64,000 bases of DNA from Rhodospirillaceae bacterium (GTDB taxonomy: Bacteria > Pseudomonadota > Alphaproteobacteria > UBA8366 > Aestuariispiraceae): contig PAQY01000003.1 in assembly GCA_002709955.1 (NCBI GenBank), forward strand, positions 39,401-103,400. The letters are read 5' to 3'. The translations under genes were made by a program, and so were the position numbers. How positions within the stretch are numbered: position 1 is the stretch's first letter; the number at the start of each line of letters is the position of its first letter. Of the stretch, positions 36,722 through 45,847 are shown one piece after another. Under the pieces are notes generated by a model, which saw only the letters and a list, made by a program, of their open reading frames with translations, had not been told where the DNA came from and made no database searches.

Positions 36722-37686
36722 CGCATCTTCTCCGCCTTGTTCCAAAATCGGCGGAAAATTGCCGCACCAAGTGACGCAACACCACCTGGCATAAACAAGG
36801 TCACCAGGACGAATGTGATGCCCAGAACACCATACCAATGATTGGAAAGGGCACTGGCGGATTCCTTCAGCGTTTCAAACAGAACAACACCAAGGACAGG
36901 TCCTGCGAATGTTCCGCGCCCGCCTAGAACCGTCATGATCAGCACATCCCCGGACGTGGTCCACCGCGTCATATCCGGACCAACAAACATCATCAGCGCA
37001 CCCAAAAGCCCGCCTGCCAGACCGGCATAGGCCCCGGAAATGCCAAAAGCCGCAACCTTGTACAGGCGAATGTCATATCCAAGCTGCTGGGCACGGGTTT
37101 CACTTTGCCTGACAGCGCGCAGGACCTCCCCAAAAGGGGAATGCCGGATCACCGCATTGGCAAGGGACGCCAGCAGGAACAGTCCCGCGACAAGAACCAG
37201 ATAATTCCAATCATCATAAAAATTGATACCCCACAGATCAGGACGCGGTACCCCTGCCAGACCATCGGTTCCGCCAGTGATGTTTTTCAGCTTCACTTCA
37301 ATGAGGTGATGAATCAATTGTGCCAGCGCCAGCGTTGTCAACGCCACAAAGACCCCGTTGACCCGCAGCGCAATGGCACCAAACAATGTTGCAAGTAGGC
37401 TGCCCAACATGACAGCTAATGCCAGGGCAGGAAGCCCCGACATGCCATAATCCAAGGTCAGTATCGCATAGCAATAAGCGCCACAGCCAAAAAATGCCGC
37501 ATGGCCAAATGACAAAATGCCCGCGACACCAAAAACCAGATCAAAGCCAATCGCAAACAGGCTCCAAATCAAGATCAAGGTGATCAGGTATTGAGTGCCA
37601 ACATCTCCGGCACCGCCCAGGGCAACCGCCAATAAAGGCACCAGAATAGAAAACAGAACTGCGGAAACAAAGCGCCCAGTGATCAT
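36718..37686 (-). CDS. livM: Branched-chain-type ABC transporter permease, LivM type (importer 2)
   Basis: A 322-residue membrane protein with about nine or ten helices. The block LITLILIWSLFAIGFDLVFGVAGILSFGHAAFFGCGAYCYAIL and the loop LRAVRQSETRAQQLGYDIRLYKVAAFGISGAYAGLAGG are typical. The start overlaps the LivH stop by four bases. It is the second permease of an importer co-transcribed with fatty/aromatic acyl-CoA enzymes, unlike importer 1. Confidence 0.9.
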   Translation of the reverse strand: MITGRFVSAVLFSILVPLLAVALGGAGDVGTQYLITLILIWSLFAIGFDLVFGVAGILSFGHAAFFGCGAYCYAILTLDYGMSGLPALALAVMLGSLLATLFGAIALRVNGVFVALTTLALAQLIHHLIEVKLKNITGGTDGLAGVPRPDLWGINFYDDWNYLVLVAGLFLLASLANAVIRHSPFGEVLRAVRQSETRAQQLGYDIRLYKVAAFGISGAYAGLAGGLLGALMMFVGPDMTRWTTSGDVLIMTVLGGRGTFAGPVLGVVLFETLKESASALSNHWYGVLGITFVLVTLFMPGGVASLGAAIFRRFWNKAEKMR

Positions 37687-38546
37687 GCCTTGCGCCCCGC
37701 AGACAGGCTGAACAGGCCCTGAGGGCGGATCAACAGAACCAGTATCAGTGTTGTATAGGTGACAACCTCAATCCAGGCCGGAAAGAAATGCTGGCCGAAT
37801 GCCTGAAGCAGGCCCAGGAAAATAGCGGCCGCGATGGCCCCGCGAATATTCCCAAGCCCCCCCAGAATGACGACAACGAAACAATCCACAATAATCGTGA
37901 ATCCCATGCCCACCTGGACCGGCAATACAGGCGCTGCGACCGCGCCGGCCAGTGCCGCAAGGGCTGCCCCCAAGGCGAATACCACAGTCCGCACCCGATC
38001 CACCCGGATGCCCAGCGCCCGCACCATTGCCGGATGGCTCATCGCGGCGCGCAACACCATACCAAGCCGGGTCCGCTCAATAAGCCAGAACAGACCCGCC
38101 CCCACAGCAACGCCTGTTGCTAACAGGAAAATTCGATAAACAGCAACATCGCTGCCCATGACGGGGATGGATCCATCAAACCCCTGCGGCAGCGGTAAAT
38201 CCCGGTATCCAAGCCCCCAAATCAATCGGACGGCCTCTTCCAGGATCAGGATCAACCCGAAAGTCATCAACAATTGTTCGACATGGTCCCGATCATATAA
38301 TGGCCTTAGCAGGAAGAATTCAATCACCGCCCCTAAAAATGCGATCAGAATAGGTGCCAGTAACAAGGCTGCACAGAAGCTTTGCGTCTGATTATAAACC
38401 TCAAAGGCAACAAATGCGCCAAGCATGTATAATGCGCCATGGGCGAAATTGATCACGCCCAACATGCCAAAGATCAATGTCAGCCCTGCCGCCAGCAGGA
38501 AAAGCAACATCGCGACGCTAAGTCCGATAAGAATCGTCCCGATCAC
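37683..38546 (-). CDS. livH: Branched-chain-type ABC transporter permease, LivH type (importer 2)
   Basis: A 287-residue permease, the usual LivH length. LIGLSVAMLLFLLAAGLTLIFGMLGVINFAHGALYMLGAFVAFEV is the core, and RAAMSHPAMVRALGIRVDRVRTVVFALGAALAALAGAVA is the ATPase-coupling region. The GTG start at 38546 has GGGGAG about eight bases upstream. It follows the thiolase gene by 35 bases. Confidence 0.9.
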   Translation of the reverse strand: MIGTILIGLSVAMLLFLLAAGLTLIFGMLGVINFAHGALYMLGAFVAFEVYNQTQSFCAALLLAPILIAFLGAVIEFFLLRPLYDRDHVEQLLMTFGLILILEEAVRLIWGLGYRDLPLPQGFDGSIPVMGSDVAVYRIFLLATGVAVGAGLFWLIERTRLGMVLRAAMSHPAMVRALGIRVDRVRTVVFALGAALAALAGAVAAPVLPVQVGMGFTIIVDCFVVVILGGLGNIRGAIAAAIFLGLLQAFGQHFFPAWIEVVTYTTLILVLLIRPQGLFSLSAGRKA

Positions 38547-38581
38547 TGTCTTCTCCCCAAAAGCCCGCCGCGCATCATTGC

Positions 38582-39838
38582 CTATCGCACTTTATCATAG
38601 ATCACGACCGCTGCTGCGGCTTCCTCCAGACCGATGATGCCACCACCATTTTCTTGTAGGGCGATTGTTGCATCCTTGACCTGACGGTCCCCTGCTTCGC
38701 CGCGCAGCTGGGTTGCCAGTTCAAAGCACATGGATATCCCTGTCGCCCCAATTGGATGCCCTTTGGAAACCAGACCGCCGGATGTATTGACCGGGATCTC
38801 CCCGCCAATTTTCGTCGCCCCGGAACCAACAAATGCGCCGCCCTCTCCGATATCGCAGAACCGCATCATTTCGCATTGATACAGCTCACAAAAAGACGTT
38901 GCGTCATGGACTTCTGCCAGATCAACATCCCGCGGACCGATGCCCGCCATGGCATAGGCGCGATCCGCTGCCGTCTGGGTCAGGCTTGGCTCATCAAGTT
39001 TTCGATACTTGCCCCCTGACATACCAATCGCACGGATCCGGACTGCACGATCCTGCACTGTGGCTGGCTGTGATTTAAGATACCGTTCGGAACATAAAAC
39101 CGCCGCCGCCGCGCCATCGCCCATCGGGGCACACATTGAACGGGTTAAGGGGGCGCTGACCATGCGATCCGCCAGAACCTGTTCCGGCGTCATATCAAAA
39201 CGATACTGCGCCTTATGATTCAATGCGCCGTTACAATGATTTTTCGCCGCCCCAATGGCGATCTGTTCCGCCGTCGATCCAAAGGTCGCCATATGGTACT
39301 TCGCCTGCATCGAATAGGTATCCATTGCAATCGTGCGATCTTCTCCCTGTTCAAAGGGTGCGCCGATCATATCCCCGACGCGTCGGTATTCATCTTCCCA
39401 TTCATGCGGGTCCATCAGATCCATACCGCCTGCAAAATGCGGGAAAATGGCGCGTGGATTCTGTTGATCAAACAGCTTTTCAACACCAACGGCCAACGTA
39501 ACATCCGCATCACCGGCACGGATTTCCTTGAAGGCACCGGCCAGGGCCATGCTGCCCGTTGCACAGGCCCCCTCGACATTGATAATCGGCGCACGGTCCG
39601 GGAACAGTCCCTCCCGCACCAGCGGAATGAAGGCGATATTACCCTTGGTCAAGGCCTGCCCCCAATAATACATCAGGCAATTTCCAAACCATGCGGCCTC
39701 AATATCCGACCCGCTTTCAAGTTGCGCATCGGCCAAAGCCCCCAGATAAGCCTCTCGCGTTAAATCCTTAATTGTTTGATCCGGCTTCTTTCCAAAAGCT
39801 GTGGTGTGAACCCCAAGAACATACACGTCCCTATTCAT
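38582..39838 (-). CDS. Thiolase-family protein, SCP2/SCP-x thiolase-like
   Basis: A 418-residue thiolase-fold enzyme. The nucleophile Cys92 is in NVEGACATGSMALAGAFKEI, and the conserved His residues are in LAEVHDATSFCELYQ and VSKGHPIGATGISMCFEL. The HDA and GHPIG pattern is that of SCP2-type thiolases, which cleave branched or bulky 3-ketoacyl-CoAs. ATG at 39838 (GGA nine bases upstream) is favoured over 39871. It would act after the acyl-CoA ligase encoded just upstream, although no dehydrogenase or hydratase is in this operon. Confidence 0.88.
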   Translation of the reverse strand: MNRDVYVLGVHTTAFGKKPDQTIKDLTREAYLGALADAQLESGSDIEAAWFGNCLMYYWGQALTKGNIAFIPLVREGLFPDRAPIINVEGACATGSMALAGAFKEIRAGDADVTLAVGVEKLFDQQNPRAIFPHFAGGMDLMDPHEWEDEYRRVGDMIGAPFEQGEDRTIAMDTYSMQAKYHMATFGSTAEQIAIGAAKNHCNGALNHKAQYRFDMTPEQVLADRMVSAPLTRSMCAPMGDGAAAAVLCSERYLKSQPATVQDRAVRIRAIGMSGGKYRKLDEPSLTQTAADRAYAMAGIGPRDVDLAEVHDATSFCELYQCEMMRFCDIGEGGAFVGSGATKIGGEIPVNTSGGLVSKGHPIGATGISMCFELATQLRGEAGDRQVKDATIALQENGGGIIGLEEAAAAVVIYDKVR

Positions 39839-39876
39839 GCCCGTTTCCTTTCCCCAGATCGTACACGACAACAGCC

Positions 39877-41430
39877 TTAGACCGCGCGATCCTGGCCAGA
39901 CCAGAATTGTTCACGAATGTCACGTTTCAGGACCTTGCCATTGCCGTTTCGCGGCAGTGTTTTCCAAAACTCAACAGTCTTTGGGGCATGCACCCCGCCC
40001 AGATCTTTCTTGACCAATGCGATCAACGTCTCGGCATCAACACTGGCATCGTCCCGTAATTCGACAATCGCCTTGACCGCTTCCCCCCATTTTGGGTCAG
40101 GGACGCCGACAACAGCACATTCACGCACGGCGGGATGCGCCATAATCGACTGTTCTACCTCAGCCGAGAAGACATTGAAGCCGCCTGTCACGATCATGTC
40201 TTTCTTGCGATCAACGATGTAGATAAAGCCTTCCTCGTCGCGATATCCGATGTCACCGGTGTGATGCCAACCAAACCGGGAGGCCTCTGCCGTCGCATCT
40301 GGATTCTGGTAATATCCAGGAAAAACCAGCGACCCTTGGGCCACAATTTCCCCCCGTTCACCAGGCGCAAGAAGCGCTCCCTCTTCGGACATGATCTCCA
40401 CCCGAACATTCAATGTCGTTCTGCCACAGCTGGACAATCGCCGCGCGCCTTCATTGGATCCTGCCTGCTGTAAATCGCGCGAGGATAAGAATGTCAGGAA
40501 CATTGGCGCTTCCGCCTGTCCATAGCTCTGGCACATGACTGGTCCGAATACCGCCATGGCCTCCCGCAATTTGTCGGGCGACACTGGGGCCGCAGCCAGA
40601 ACAAAGTATCTCAGGGACGAATAATCGTATTTCCGGACATTCGGATGCGACAGCATCATGTAAAGAACGGTTGGCGGCAAATAGATATGCGTCACCTTGT
40701 GACGATCTATCGCCTGCATGATCAGTTCGGGATCCGCCTTGGGCAAAACAACATTGGTGGCACCGCCGGGCACCATCATCAGGGCCAGTCCCCCAGCGGC
40801 ATGGGTCATTGGACCGGCGACCAGATGAACCGGTCGCTCTTCTCCGGGCATGCACAGCCAGTAGGCTCCGATCAGGGCCTCCCAGGTTCGATGCGACCAT
40901 TGTGCGCCCTTGGAAAGACCTGTCGTGCCGCCGGTTGGAAAGATTGTCGCGATACGGTCAGGATCGTCAGGAACCTCTGGCAGGCTGCCATCGCCCAATG
41001 CGACAAAGTCATCCATTGAAAATGTGCCATCCGACCCCTGCCCATCCATACAAATAAGGACCTTCAGTGTTGGCACCTGTCGGCGTAAATCCAATGCCTG
41101 TTGTTCAAACTGGCTGTGATAGAAAAGCACCTGGCATTCTGTCATGGACAGGAAATGAACATTGGCCGCTACAGTGTTTCTGGCATTCGCTGGCAACCAG
41201 ACACCGCCCGCATAGAATATACCGATGATACAACCAAACGCGCGGGCATCATTTGGGCTGTAAACAGCCGCCTTGACGCCTTCACCCAGGCCTTGAGATT
41301 TCATCGCAGACGCAATCTCTCTTGCCCGCCGGTCCACCTCGGCATAGGTCAGGGAAGAATTTTCGCCCACAAATGCCGGTTCATGCGCGGCGCGCTGCAT
41401 TCCTTTTTGAAACCAATCGATTAAACGCAT
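39877..41430 (-). CDS. AMP-forming acyl-CoA ligase
   Basis: A 517-residue ANL-superfamily ligase. The P-loop is TIFPTGGTTGLSKGAQWSH, the A5 motif is CQSYGQAEAP, A7 is WHHTGDIGYRDEEGFIYIVDRKKDMIVTGGFNVFS, and the catalytic Lys is in LPRNGNGKVLKRDI. It converts a carboxylate imported by the neighbouring transporter to its CoA thioester. ATG at 41430 has GGAGAG five bases upstream. Its position next to a Liv binding protein and thiolase suggests an aromatic, alicyclic or branched acid. Confidence 0.9.
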   Translation of the reverse strand: MRLIDWFQKGMQRAAHEPAFVGENSSLTYAEVDRRAREIASAMKSQGLGEGVKAAVYSPNDARAFGCIIGIFYAGGVWLPANARNTVAANVHFLSMTECQVLFYHSQFEQQALDLRRQVPTLKVLICMDGQGSDGTFSMDDFVALGDGSLPEVPDDPDRIATIFPTGGTTGLSKGAQWSHRTWEALIGAYWLCMPGEERPVHLVAGPMTHAAGGLALMMVPGGATNVVLPKADPELIMQAIDRHKVTHIYLPPTVLYMMLSHPNVRKYDYSSLRYFVLAAAPVSPDKLREAMAVFGPVMCQSYGQAEAPMFLTFLSSRDLQQAGSNEGARRLSSCGRTTLNVRVEIMSEEGALLAPGERGEIVAQGSLVFPGYYQNPDATAEASRFGWHHTGDIGYRDEEGFIYIVDRKKDMIVTGGFNVFSAEVEQSIMAHPAVRECAVVGVPDPKWGEAVKAIVELRDDASVDAETLIALVKKDLGGVHAPKTVEFWKTLPRNGNGKVLKRDIREQFWSGQDRAV

Positions 41431-41467
41431 ATCAACTCTCCATCCTACAGACGCAGCATCCCATGCA

Positions 41468-41499
41468 CCTGCGGCCCGCCCCAAAAGCAGGGCCGCAGG
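41468..41499 (-). promoter_or_regulatory. Intra-operon hairpin after the LivK-type gene
   Basis: A perfect 10-bp stem (CCTGCGGCCC with GGGCCGCAGG, 12-base loop) sits between the binding-protein stop and the ligase start. No U-run follows. As with the stem at 3062, it would favour partial termination or 3'-end protection and so excess binding protein over the rest of the operon. Confidence 0.7.
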
Positions 41500-41523
41500 T
41501 TTAGCGACGGATAAGAAGTCCGA

Positions 41524-42705
41524 TTACTGGCAGGCAGGAAACAACAGGTCCGCATCGAAACGGTGCGTGACTTCCATGGTGACTTCAGGCATCGGGGCCT
41601 CCCCCTTTACAGCCTTGCCAAACACCCCGATCTGCGCGGCCTGGTGGTCACATTTGCGCATCACCTTCGTGCCCTCGATCGACTTGTCGTAGGTGCTGTT
41701 TTCAAACGCATTGACCCAATCTTCTGAATCCCAGCTTCCCGTTGAGTCCACGACATCCAGGAACCAGGCCATGCCATCATAGGCTTCCCCAGCGAATTGA
41801 TTTGGAAGTTCGCCGTATTTCTCCTGGAACGCCTTCACGAAGGCATTGTTGTTCGGGTTATCGATGGAATAGTGATAACGAAGGGTCGAATTCACGCCGT
41901 AGCTCATATTCCCAACAGCTTTACCCATCAGTTCATCCATCACCATAGTACCGAACACAGCCTTCTGATCCTTAAGACCCACCTGTCCAGACTGTTTCAG
42001 AAACGTAATGGCATCGCCGCCCGTCATGATCATGGCAACACCATCCGCATCAGACTTCAGAACCTTATCGATGATGATCGAATAATCTTTATTGCCCAAG
42101 GGTGGATAATCTTCAGCAATAATCTCGACATTTTGATCCTTCAGCTTTGCCTTCAGGTTATCCCACATTTCGCGCCCAACGCCGTAATCCGCCACAACGC
42201 CATAGATTTTCTTTAATCCATCGCGTGACGCAAATTTCGCCATCATCTGGTTTTCCATATTCACCGGATTGGATGTGCGAAAGGTATAGCGTGTCATTGC
42301 CTCGCCTGTGATCGAGTCACTGGCGGAAAGAGTAACCAGCAGCGGGATTTTCTGACGCTCTGTAATTTTCATCACAGCAAGCGTGGAACCAGAACTGACC
42401 GCGCCAAACAGCATGTTGACGCCGCCTGCCATCAAGCGGGTCGCCTTCTGGACTGCAGCCTGGGGTTTCGTTTCACTGTCTTCCCATTGGAAAACCACCG
42501 GCACGCCCAGTACCTTACCGCCGCGCATTTCAACGGCAAGCTCTGCACCCTTCTGCATGGCTTCACCGATGACGCCATAGGCGCCGCTTAAAGCAACAAC
42601 GCCACCGACTTTAAATTCTGTATTTTCTGCAGCGTAAGCGCTGCCAGAAACCGCCATTAGACCAGCAACACATGCTGCCAACAGGGATCCATGCCCATTC
42701 TTCAT
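41524..42705 (-). CDS. Branched-chain-type ABC transporter binding protein, LivK type (importer 2)
   Basis: A 393-residue secreted Peripla_BP_6 protein. A signal peptide (MKNGHGSLLAACVAGLMAVSGSAYAAE) precedes FKVGGVVALSGAYGVIGEAMQKGAELAVEMRGG. It is related to binders of aromatic and amino acids. A strong GGGAGGAACGAAC leader precedes the ATG. It heads the operon LivK-ligase-thiolase-LivHMGF and is divergent from the MarR gene. Confidence 0.9.
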   Translation of the reverse strand: MKNGHGSLLAACVAGLMAVSGSAYAAENTEFKVGGVVALSGAYGVIGEAMQKGAELAVEMRGGKVLGVPVVFQWEDSETKPQAAVQKATRLMAGGVNMLFGAVSSGSTLAVMKITERQKIPLLVTLSASDSITGEAMTRYTFRTSNPVNMENQMMAKFASRDGLKKIYGVVADYGVGREMWDNLKAKLKDQNVEIIAEDYPPLGNKDYSIIIDKVLKSDADGVAMIMTGGDAITFLKQSGQVGLKDQKAVFGTMVMDELMGKAVGNMSYGVNSTLRYHYSIDNPNNNAFVKAFQEKYGELPNQFAGEAYDGMAWFLDVVDSTGSWDSEDWVNAFENSTYDKSIEGTKVMRKCDHQAAQIGVFGKAVKGEAPMPEVTMEVTHRFDADLLFPACQ

Positions 42706-42795
42706 GTTCGTTCCTCCCGAATAAAATTATTCACCCATCTGTTGCGGGTTATGAGGAAAGCTTAGTTTCAGGTCGATATTTATGTCAACAAGATT

Positions 42796-42850
42796 GTTAT
42801 ATATGCAAAATGGTACTTATTCAAAATGATGATATTCAACAATGATTGAA
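42796..42850 (-). promoter_or_regulatory. Promoter and MarR-type operator of liv importer 2
   Basis: On the minus strand TTGAAT (42824-42819), 17 bases, TATAAC (42801-42796) forms a good sigma-70 promoter for the LivK operon. ATTCAAAATGAT at 42819 and ATTCAACAATGAT at 42834 are direct repeats, and TTCAA-N6-TTGAA (42835-42850) is a dyad, so the -35 region overlaps a likely binding site. The adjacent divergent MarR protein is the natural candidate. Confidence 0.5.
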
Positions 42851-42900
42851 GCTTGGATGCGTATTGCTTACTGTCCAATGATTCTGACAGCCCTTAACCT

Positions 42901-43452
42901 ATGAAGCGAGTATCCATGACGGCAAACCAAACGCCAGAACACGACTTGACAGACGGTGAGATAGCTTGCCCGACACCCCTTGGATGGCAGGAAGGTCCGA
43001 TACTGGACCAGGACCTGCGGCGTGGCCTTGAACTGCATTTCTTTGCGCATTTGAATTTAGCGGAAGACGCAGATCGGCAGATGGCGGAAATGTCTTTCGG
43101 GCGAACGCATCACCGGATTCTTTATTTCGTGAAGCAAAAGCCCGGTATTACAGTTGGTGAAATGCTGTCCGTGCTGCGGGTTTCCCATCAGAACATTCAG
43201 CGCGCCCTAAGCGGCATGATCCGGCAGGGTTTCATTGAGCAAAAAACCTCAATGCACGACCGCCGCCAACGTCAATTATATGCCACCGAGTCCGGCACAG
43301 TCCTGTTCAACCAGCTCACAGAACGACAATTCCAGCGGATATCCAGGGCGTATCGCGCCGCCGGACCAGAAGCCGTCAATGGTTTCTGGAAAGTGCTATG
43401 GCACATGATTGAACCGTCCGACCAATCCTGGGTCATCCGAAAACCAGATTAA
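42901..43452 (+). CDS. MarR-family transcriptional regulator
   Basis: A 183-residue winged-helix regulator. The DNA-binding core is FGRTHHRILYFVKQKPGITVGEMLSVLRVSHQNIQRALSGMIRQGFIEQKTSMHDRRQRQLYATESG, with the DxRxR wing. It has a longer N-terminal arm than average. MarR proteins of this size often bind CoA thioesters or aromatic acids and repress catabolic operons. It is divergent from LivK importer 2. ATG at 42901 or 42916 are both possible; neither has a strong ribosome site. Confidence 0.88.
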   Translation: MKRVSMTANQTPEHDLTDGEIACPTPLGWQEGPILDQDLRRGLELHFFAHLNLAEDADRQMAEMSFGRTHHRILYFVKQKPGITVGEMLSVLRVSHQNIQRALSGMIRQGFIEQKTSMHDRRQRQLYATESGTVLFNQLTERQFQRISRAYRAAGPEAVNGFWKVLWHMIEPSDQSWVIRKPD

Positions 43453-43550
43453 GGCGCTATTGCCAACCAAGGGAGATATCTGGCTGTTGCCAGTCCTCAG
43501 GCAAAGCCCATGATACTCGCAGAAAACCTATAGCCATGATTTCATCAGTC

Positions 43551-43571
43551 CATACTGATAGCATCAGTATG
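43551..43571. promoter_or_regulatory. Perfect palindrome CATACTGAT-AGC-ATCAGTATG
   Basis: A flawless 9-3-9 dyad lies downstream of the MarR gene and about 140 bases upstream of the acyl-CoA synthetase start. It lacks a U-tract, so it is better read as an operator for the synthetase/CoA-transferase operon than as a terminator. Confidence 0.5.
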
Positions 43572-43616
43572 CGCATGCACCATGGCATAAAATGATTTAG
43601 GTTTTATTTTTTCACT

Positions 43617-43653
43617 ATGCGGAACTAATTTTTATTTTCTTGATTTTTATACT
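43617..43653 (+). promoter_or_regulatory. Candidate IclR-type motif and -10 upstream of the acyl-CoA synthetase operon
   Basis: ATGCGGAACTAATTTTTATTTTC begins at 43617 and matches motifs at 50140 and 57094. A TATACT at 43648-43653 could be the -10, which would put the motif over the -35 region. The shared motif is visible; binding by an IclR protein is inference. Confidence 0.45.
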
Positions 43654-43708
43654 GAACCTGATTTTATGCTTTCAACCTTCCCTGACCGAACAACGCAAAG
43701 ATGAAGCC

Positions 43709-45847
43709 GTGTCTCTAGAAAGCCTTATCAATCCGAAATCCATAGCAATCGTTGGTGTTTCCAGCAAAAAGGCGACCTTCCAGGTAGGAGGCCGCGCCAT
43801 TTTTGACCATTTGCGATTACACGGTTATCCGCATCGCATTGACCTGATCACGCGCGAGAAGACGGTTATTGATGGCCAGGAGACATTAACAAATCTAGCG
43901 GATCTTTCTGATATACCCGATTGCATCGTCATATCCGTTCCAGCCGTGGAAGTTTATCAGACGGTCGAACAAGGACTGTCCTTGGGCACCCGGGCCTTCC
44001 TGGTAATTACAGGTGGATTTTCCGAATCTGGTGAAGACGGTGCGGCGTTACAGGCGAAACTTGTCGAACTCGTCGCCTCTTACGGCGCGTCGATGCTGGG
44101 CCCCAATACCACCGGCTATGTTAATTTCAACAGCCGTATCGCCATGAGCTCTACCAGCCGCATAACGGCCGGACTGCCTCAACCAGGGGAAGTCGGTCTG
44201 ATTATTCAGAGTGGCGCTTTAGGGAGCGCCATGCTGGAACATGCGATCCACGACGGTATTGGATTGAGTTATCTAATATCGACCGGCAACGAGGCGGTCA
44301 CGGATCTGGGGGACTATATTGATTTTCTGGTCGAAGACGCCAACACGTCTGCGATTGCCTTGTATGTTGAAGGATTTCGTCGCACCCACAAGGTTGTCGC
44401 CGCAGCACAAAAGGCATTCGCTGCCAAAAAGCCCATTATACTATATAAGACCGGGCGCTCCGATGCCGGTCGCCGGGCGGCTGCGGGCCATACCGGTGCT
44501 TTGATTGGAAATCGGGGGGCCTATGATGCTGCCGTTCGGCAAATGGGATGGATAGATGTTCAATCCATTGAAGACCTGTTGCCCACCGCCCATTACCTGG
44601 TGAAATCAGGGCCGGCCAAGACCATTGGTATCCTGACCCTGTCTGGTGGATTGGGGGGCTGTCTGGCCGACGCCCTGGAAGAAACCGGCCAGGTTACACT
44701 TCCCGCCCCTAATGAGAACACAGTGGAGCGGATGCGACAGGACATCCCGCCTTTTCTGTCTGTCAAAAACCCAGTCGACATCGCCGGAACGCCATTTCGA
44801 CGCGCGGGCGGATTCGCGGCCTGCCTGGATGCCTTTCTGGATGATCCGGCATTCGATGCGGTAACCATTGCGAATACACCAATTGTTGCCCCCTGGGCCA
44901 AAGATGTCAGCGATGCCGTCGCCGATGCAATGACCCGTTGGCGCGCAGAAAAAGGACGCAATGCCCCAATCTCCGTCGTATGGCCCGCTGAAATCTTCAA
45001 TTCAGAAGCATTAAAGGCACTTCGCCAACAAGGTGTTCCCGTATTCAGTCGCATTGACAGCTTTACTAGCGCCGTCGTCGCGGCGTCAAATTTTGCAGAA
45101 GCCCAAAAGGCCCCATCAAGACTAATTCGAGAGGGACTGCCCACCCCGCGCAATCTGGAATCTACCCATATCCATGATGAGGCCCAGAATGAAGCGGAAA
45201 GCAAAAAACAACTAAAATCCCTTGGGTTTTCATTTCCTGCGGAAGCCTTCTTGCCTGCGGATAATCATGACAATTTGTGCCTGGAAGCCAAAAAGATCGG
45301 ATATCCAATCACATTGAAAGGCATGGCACAGGGGGTTGTCCACAAGTCAGAATATGGCCTGGTGTCAGTCGCCCTGCCCAATGAAGAATGCTTGCGACAA
45401 GCTTTGCAAGATATGAGCAAAAGTGCGCAAAGACACAATCTGATATTGGAAGGTTTTCTGATCAGTGAGACAGCCAGACCCCAAACAGAAGTGTTTTTGG
45501 CGTTAAGCCTTGATCCGGAATTTGGCCCCGTCCTGACCTTTGGTGCCGGGGGCATCTATACCGAGCTGTTGAAAGATGTAACGACCAGACTTCTTCCCCT
45601 GGATCGTGGGGAAATCATCGAAATGATCGATGCGTGCCGTATAAGCAGCATATTGCATGGCATGCGCGGCCGTGCCGCGTTGGATATCGATGCGCTTGTT
45701 GATTTCGTAGAAGCCTTCGCCGCACTAGCGCCGCGCTTGGGCGCTGACTTCCAAGGGGTGGAGATCAATCCTCTTGGCATAGGCCTGGCGGGCGATGGTG
45801 TCTGGATTTTAGATGCCACAATTTTTGGCAAGGGTCTGACCGCATGA
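43709..45847 (+). CDS. ADP-forming acyl-CoA synthetase (fused alpha/beta, CoA-binding plus ATP-grasp)
   Basis: A 712-residue synthetase of the NDP-forming superfamily. Residues 1-120 are the CoA-binding domain (LESLINPKSIAIVGVSSKKATFQVGG), the middle part is the succinyl-CoA-ligase-like flavodoxin region with the phosphohistidine in GHTGALIGN, and the C-terminal 230 residues are an ATP-grasp domain (GYPITLKGMAQGVVHKSEYGLV; LTFGAGGIYTELLKDVTTRLLPL). GTG at 43709 gives the family N-terminus; the longer TTG form at 43640 runs through promoter-like DNA. It activates a carboxylate, or conserves ATP from a CoA thioester. Confidence 0.88.
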   Translation: MSLESLINPKSIAIVGVSSKKATFQVGGRAIFDHLRLHGYPHRIDLITREKTVIDGQETLTNLADLSDIPDCIVISVPAVEVYQTVEQGLSLGTRAFLVITGGFSESGEDGAALQAKLVELVASYGASMLGPNTTGYVNFNSRIAMSSTSRITAGLPQPGEVGLIIQSGALGSAMLEHAIHDGIGLSYLISTGNEAVTDLGDYIDFLVEDANTSAIALYVEGFRRTHKVVAAAQKAFAAKKPIILYKTGRSDAGRRAAAGHTGALIGNRGAYDAAVRQMGWIDVQSIEDLLPTAHYLVKSGPAKTIGILTLSGGLGGCLADALEETGQVTLPAPNENTVERMRQDIPPFLSVKNPVDIAGTPFRRAGGFAACLDAFLDDPAFDAVTIANTPIVAPWAKDVSDAVADAMTRWRAEKGRNAPISVVWPAEIFNSEALKALRQQGVPVFSRIDSFTSAVVAASNFAEAQKAPSRLIREGLPTPRNLESTHIHDEAQNEAESKKQLKSLGFSFPAEAFLPADNHDNLCLEAKKIGYPITLKGMAQGVVHKSEYGLVSVALPNEECLRQALQDMSKSAQRHNLILEGFLISETARPQTEVFLALSLDPEFGPVLTFGAGGIYTELLKDVTTRLLPLDRGEIIEMIDACRISSILHGMRGRAALDIDALVDFVEAFAALAPRLGADFQGVEINPLGIGLAGDGVWILDATIFGKGLTA

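Noticed and set aside
36722..36838. N-terminal extension of LivG (importer 2)
   Set aside because: It lies inside the LivM gene; ATG 36721 forms the usual ATGA overlap.
43640..43708. TTG-initiated longer acyl-CoA synthetase
   Set aside because: The extra 23 residues are encoded by AT-rich promoter-like DNA and do not fit the CoA-binding domain start.
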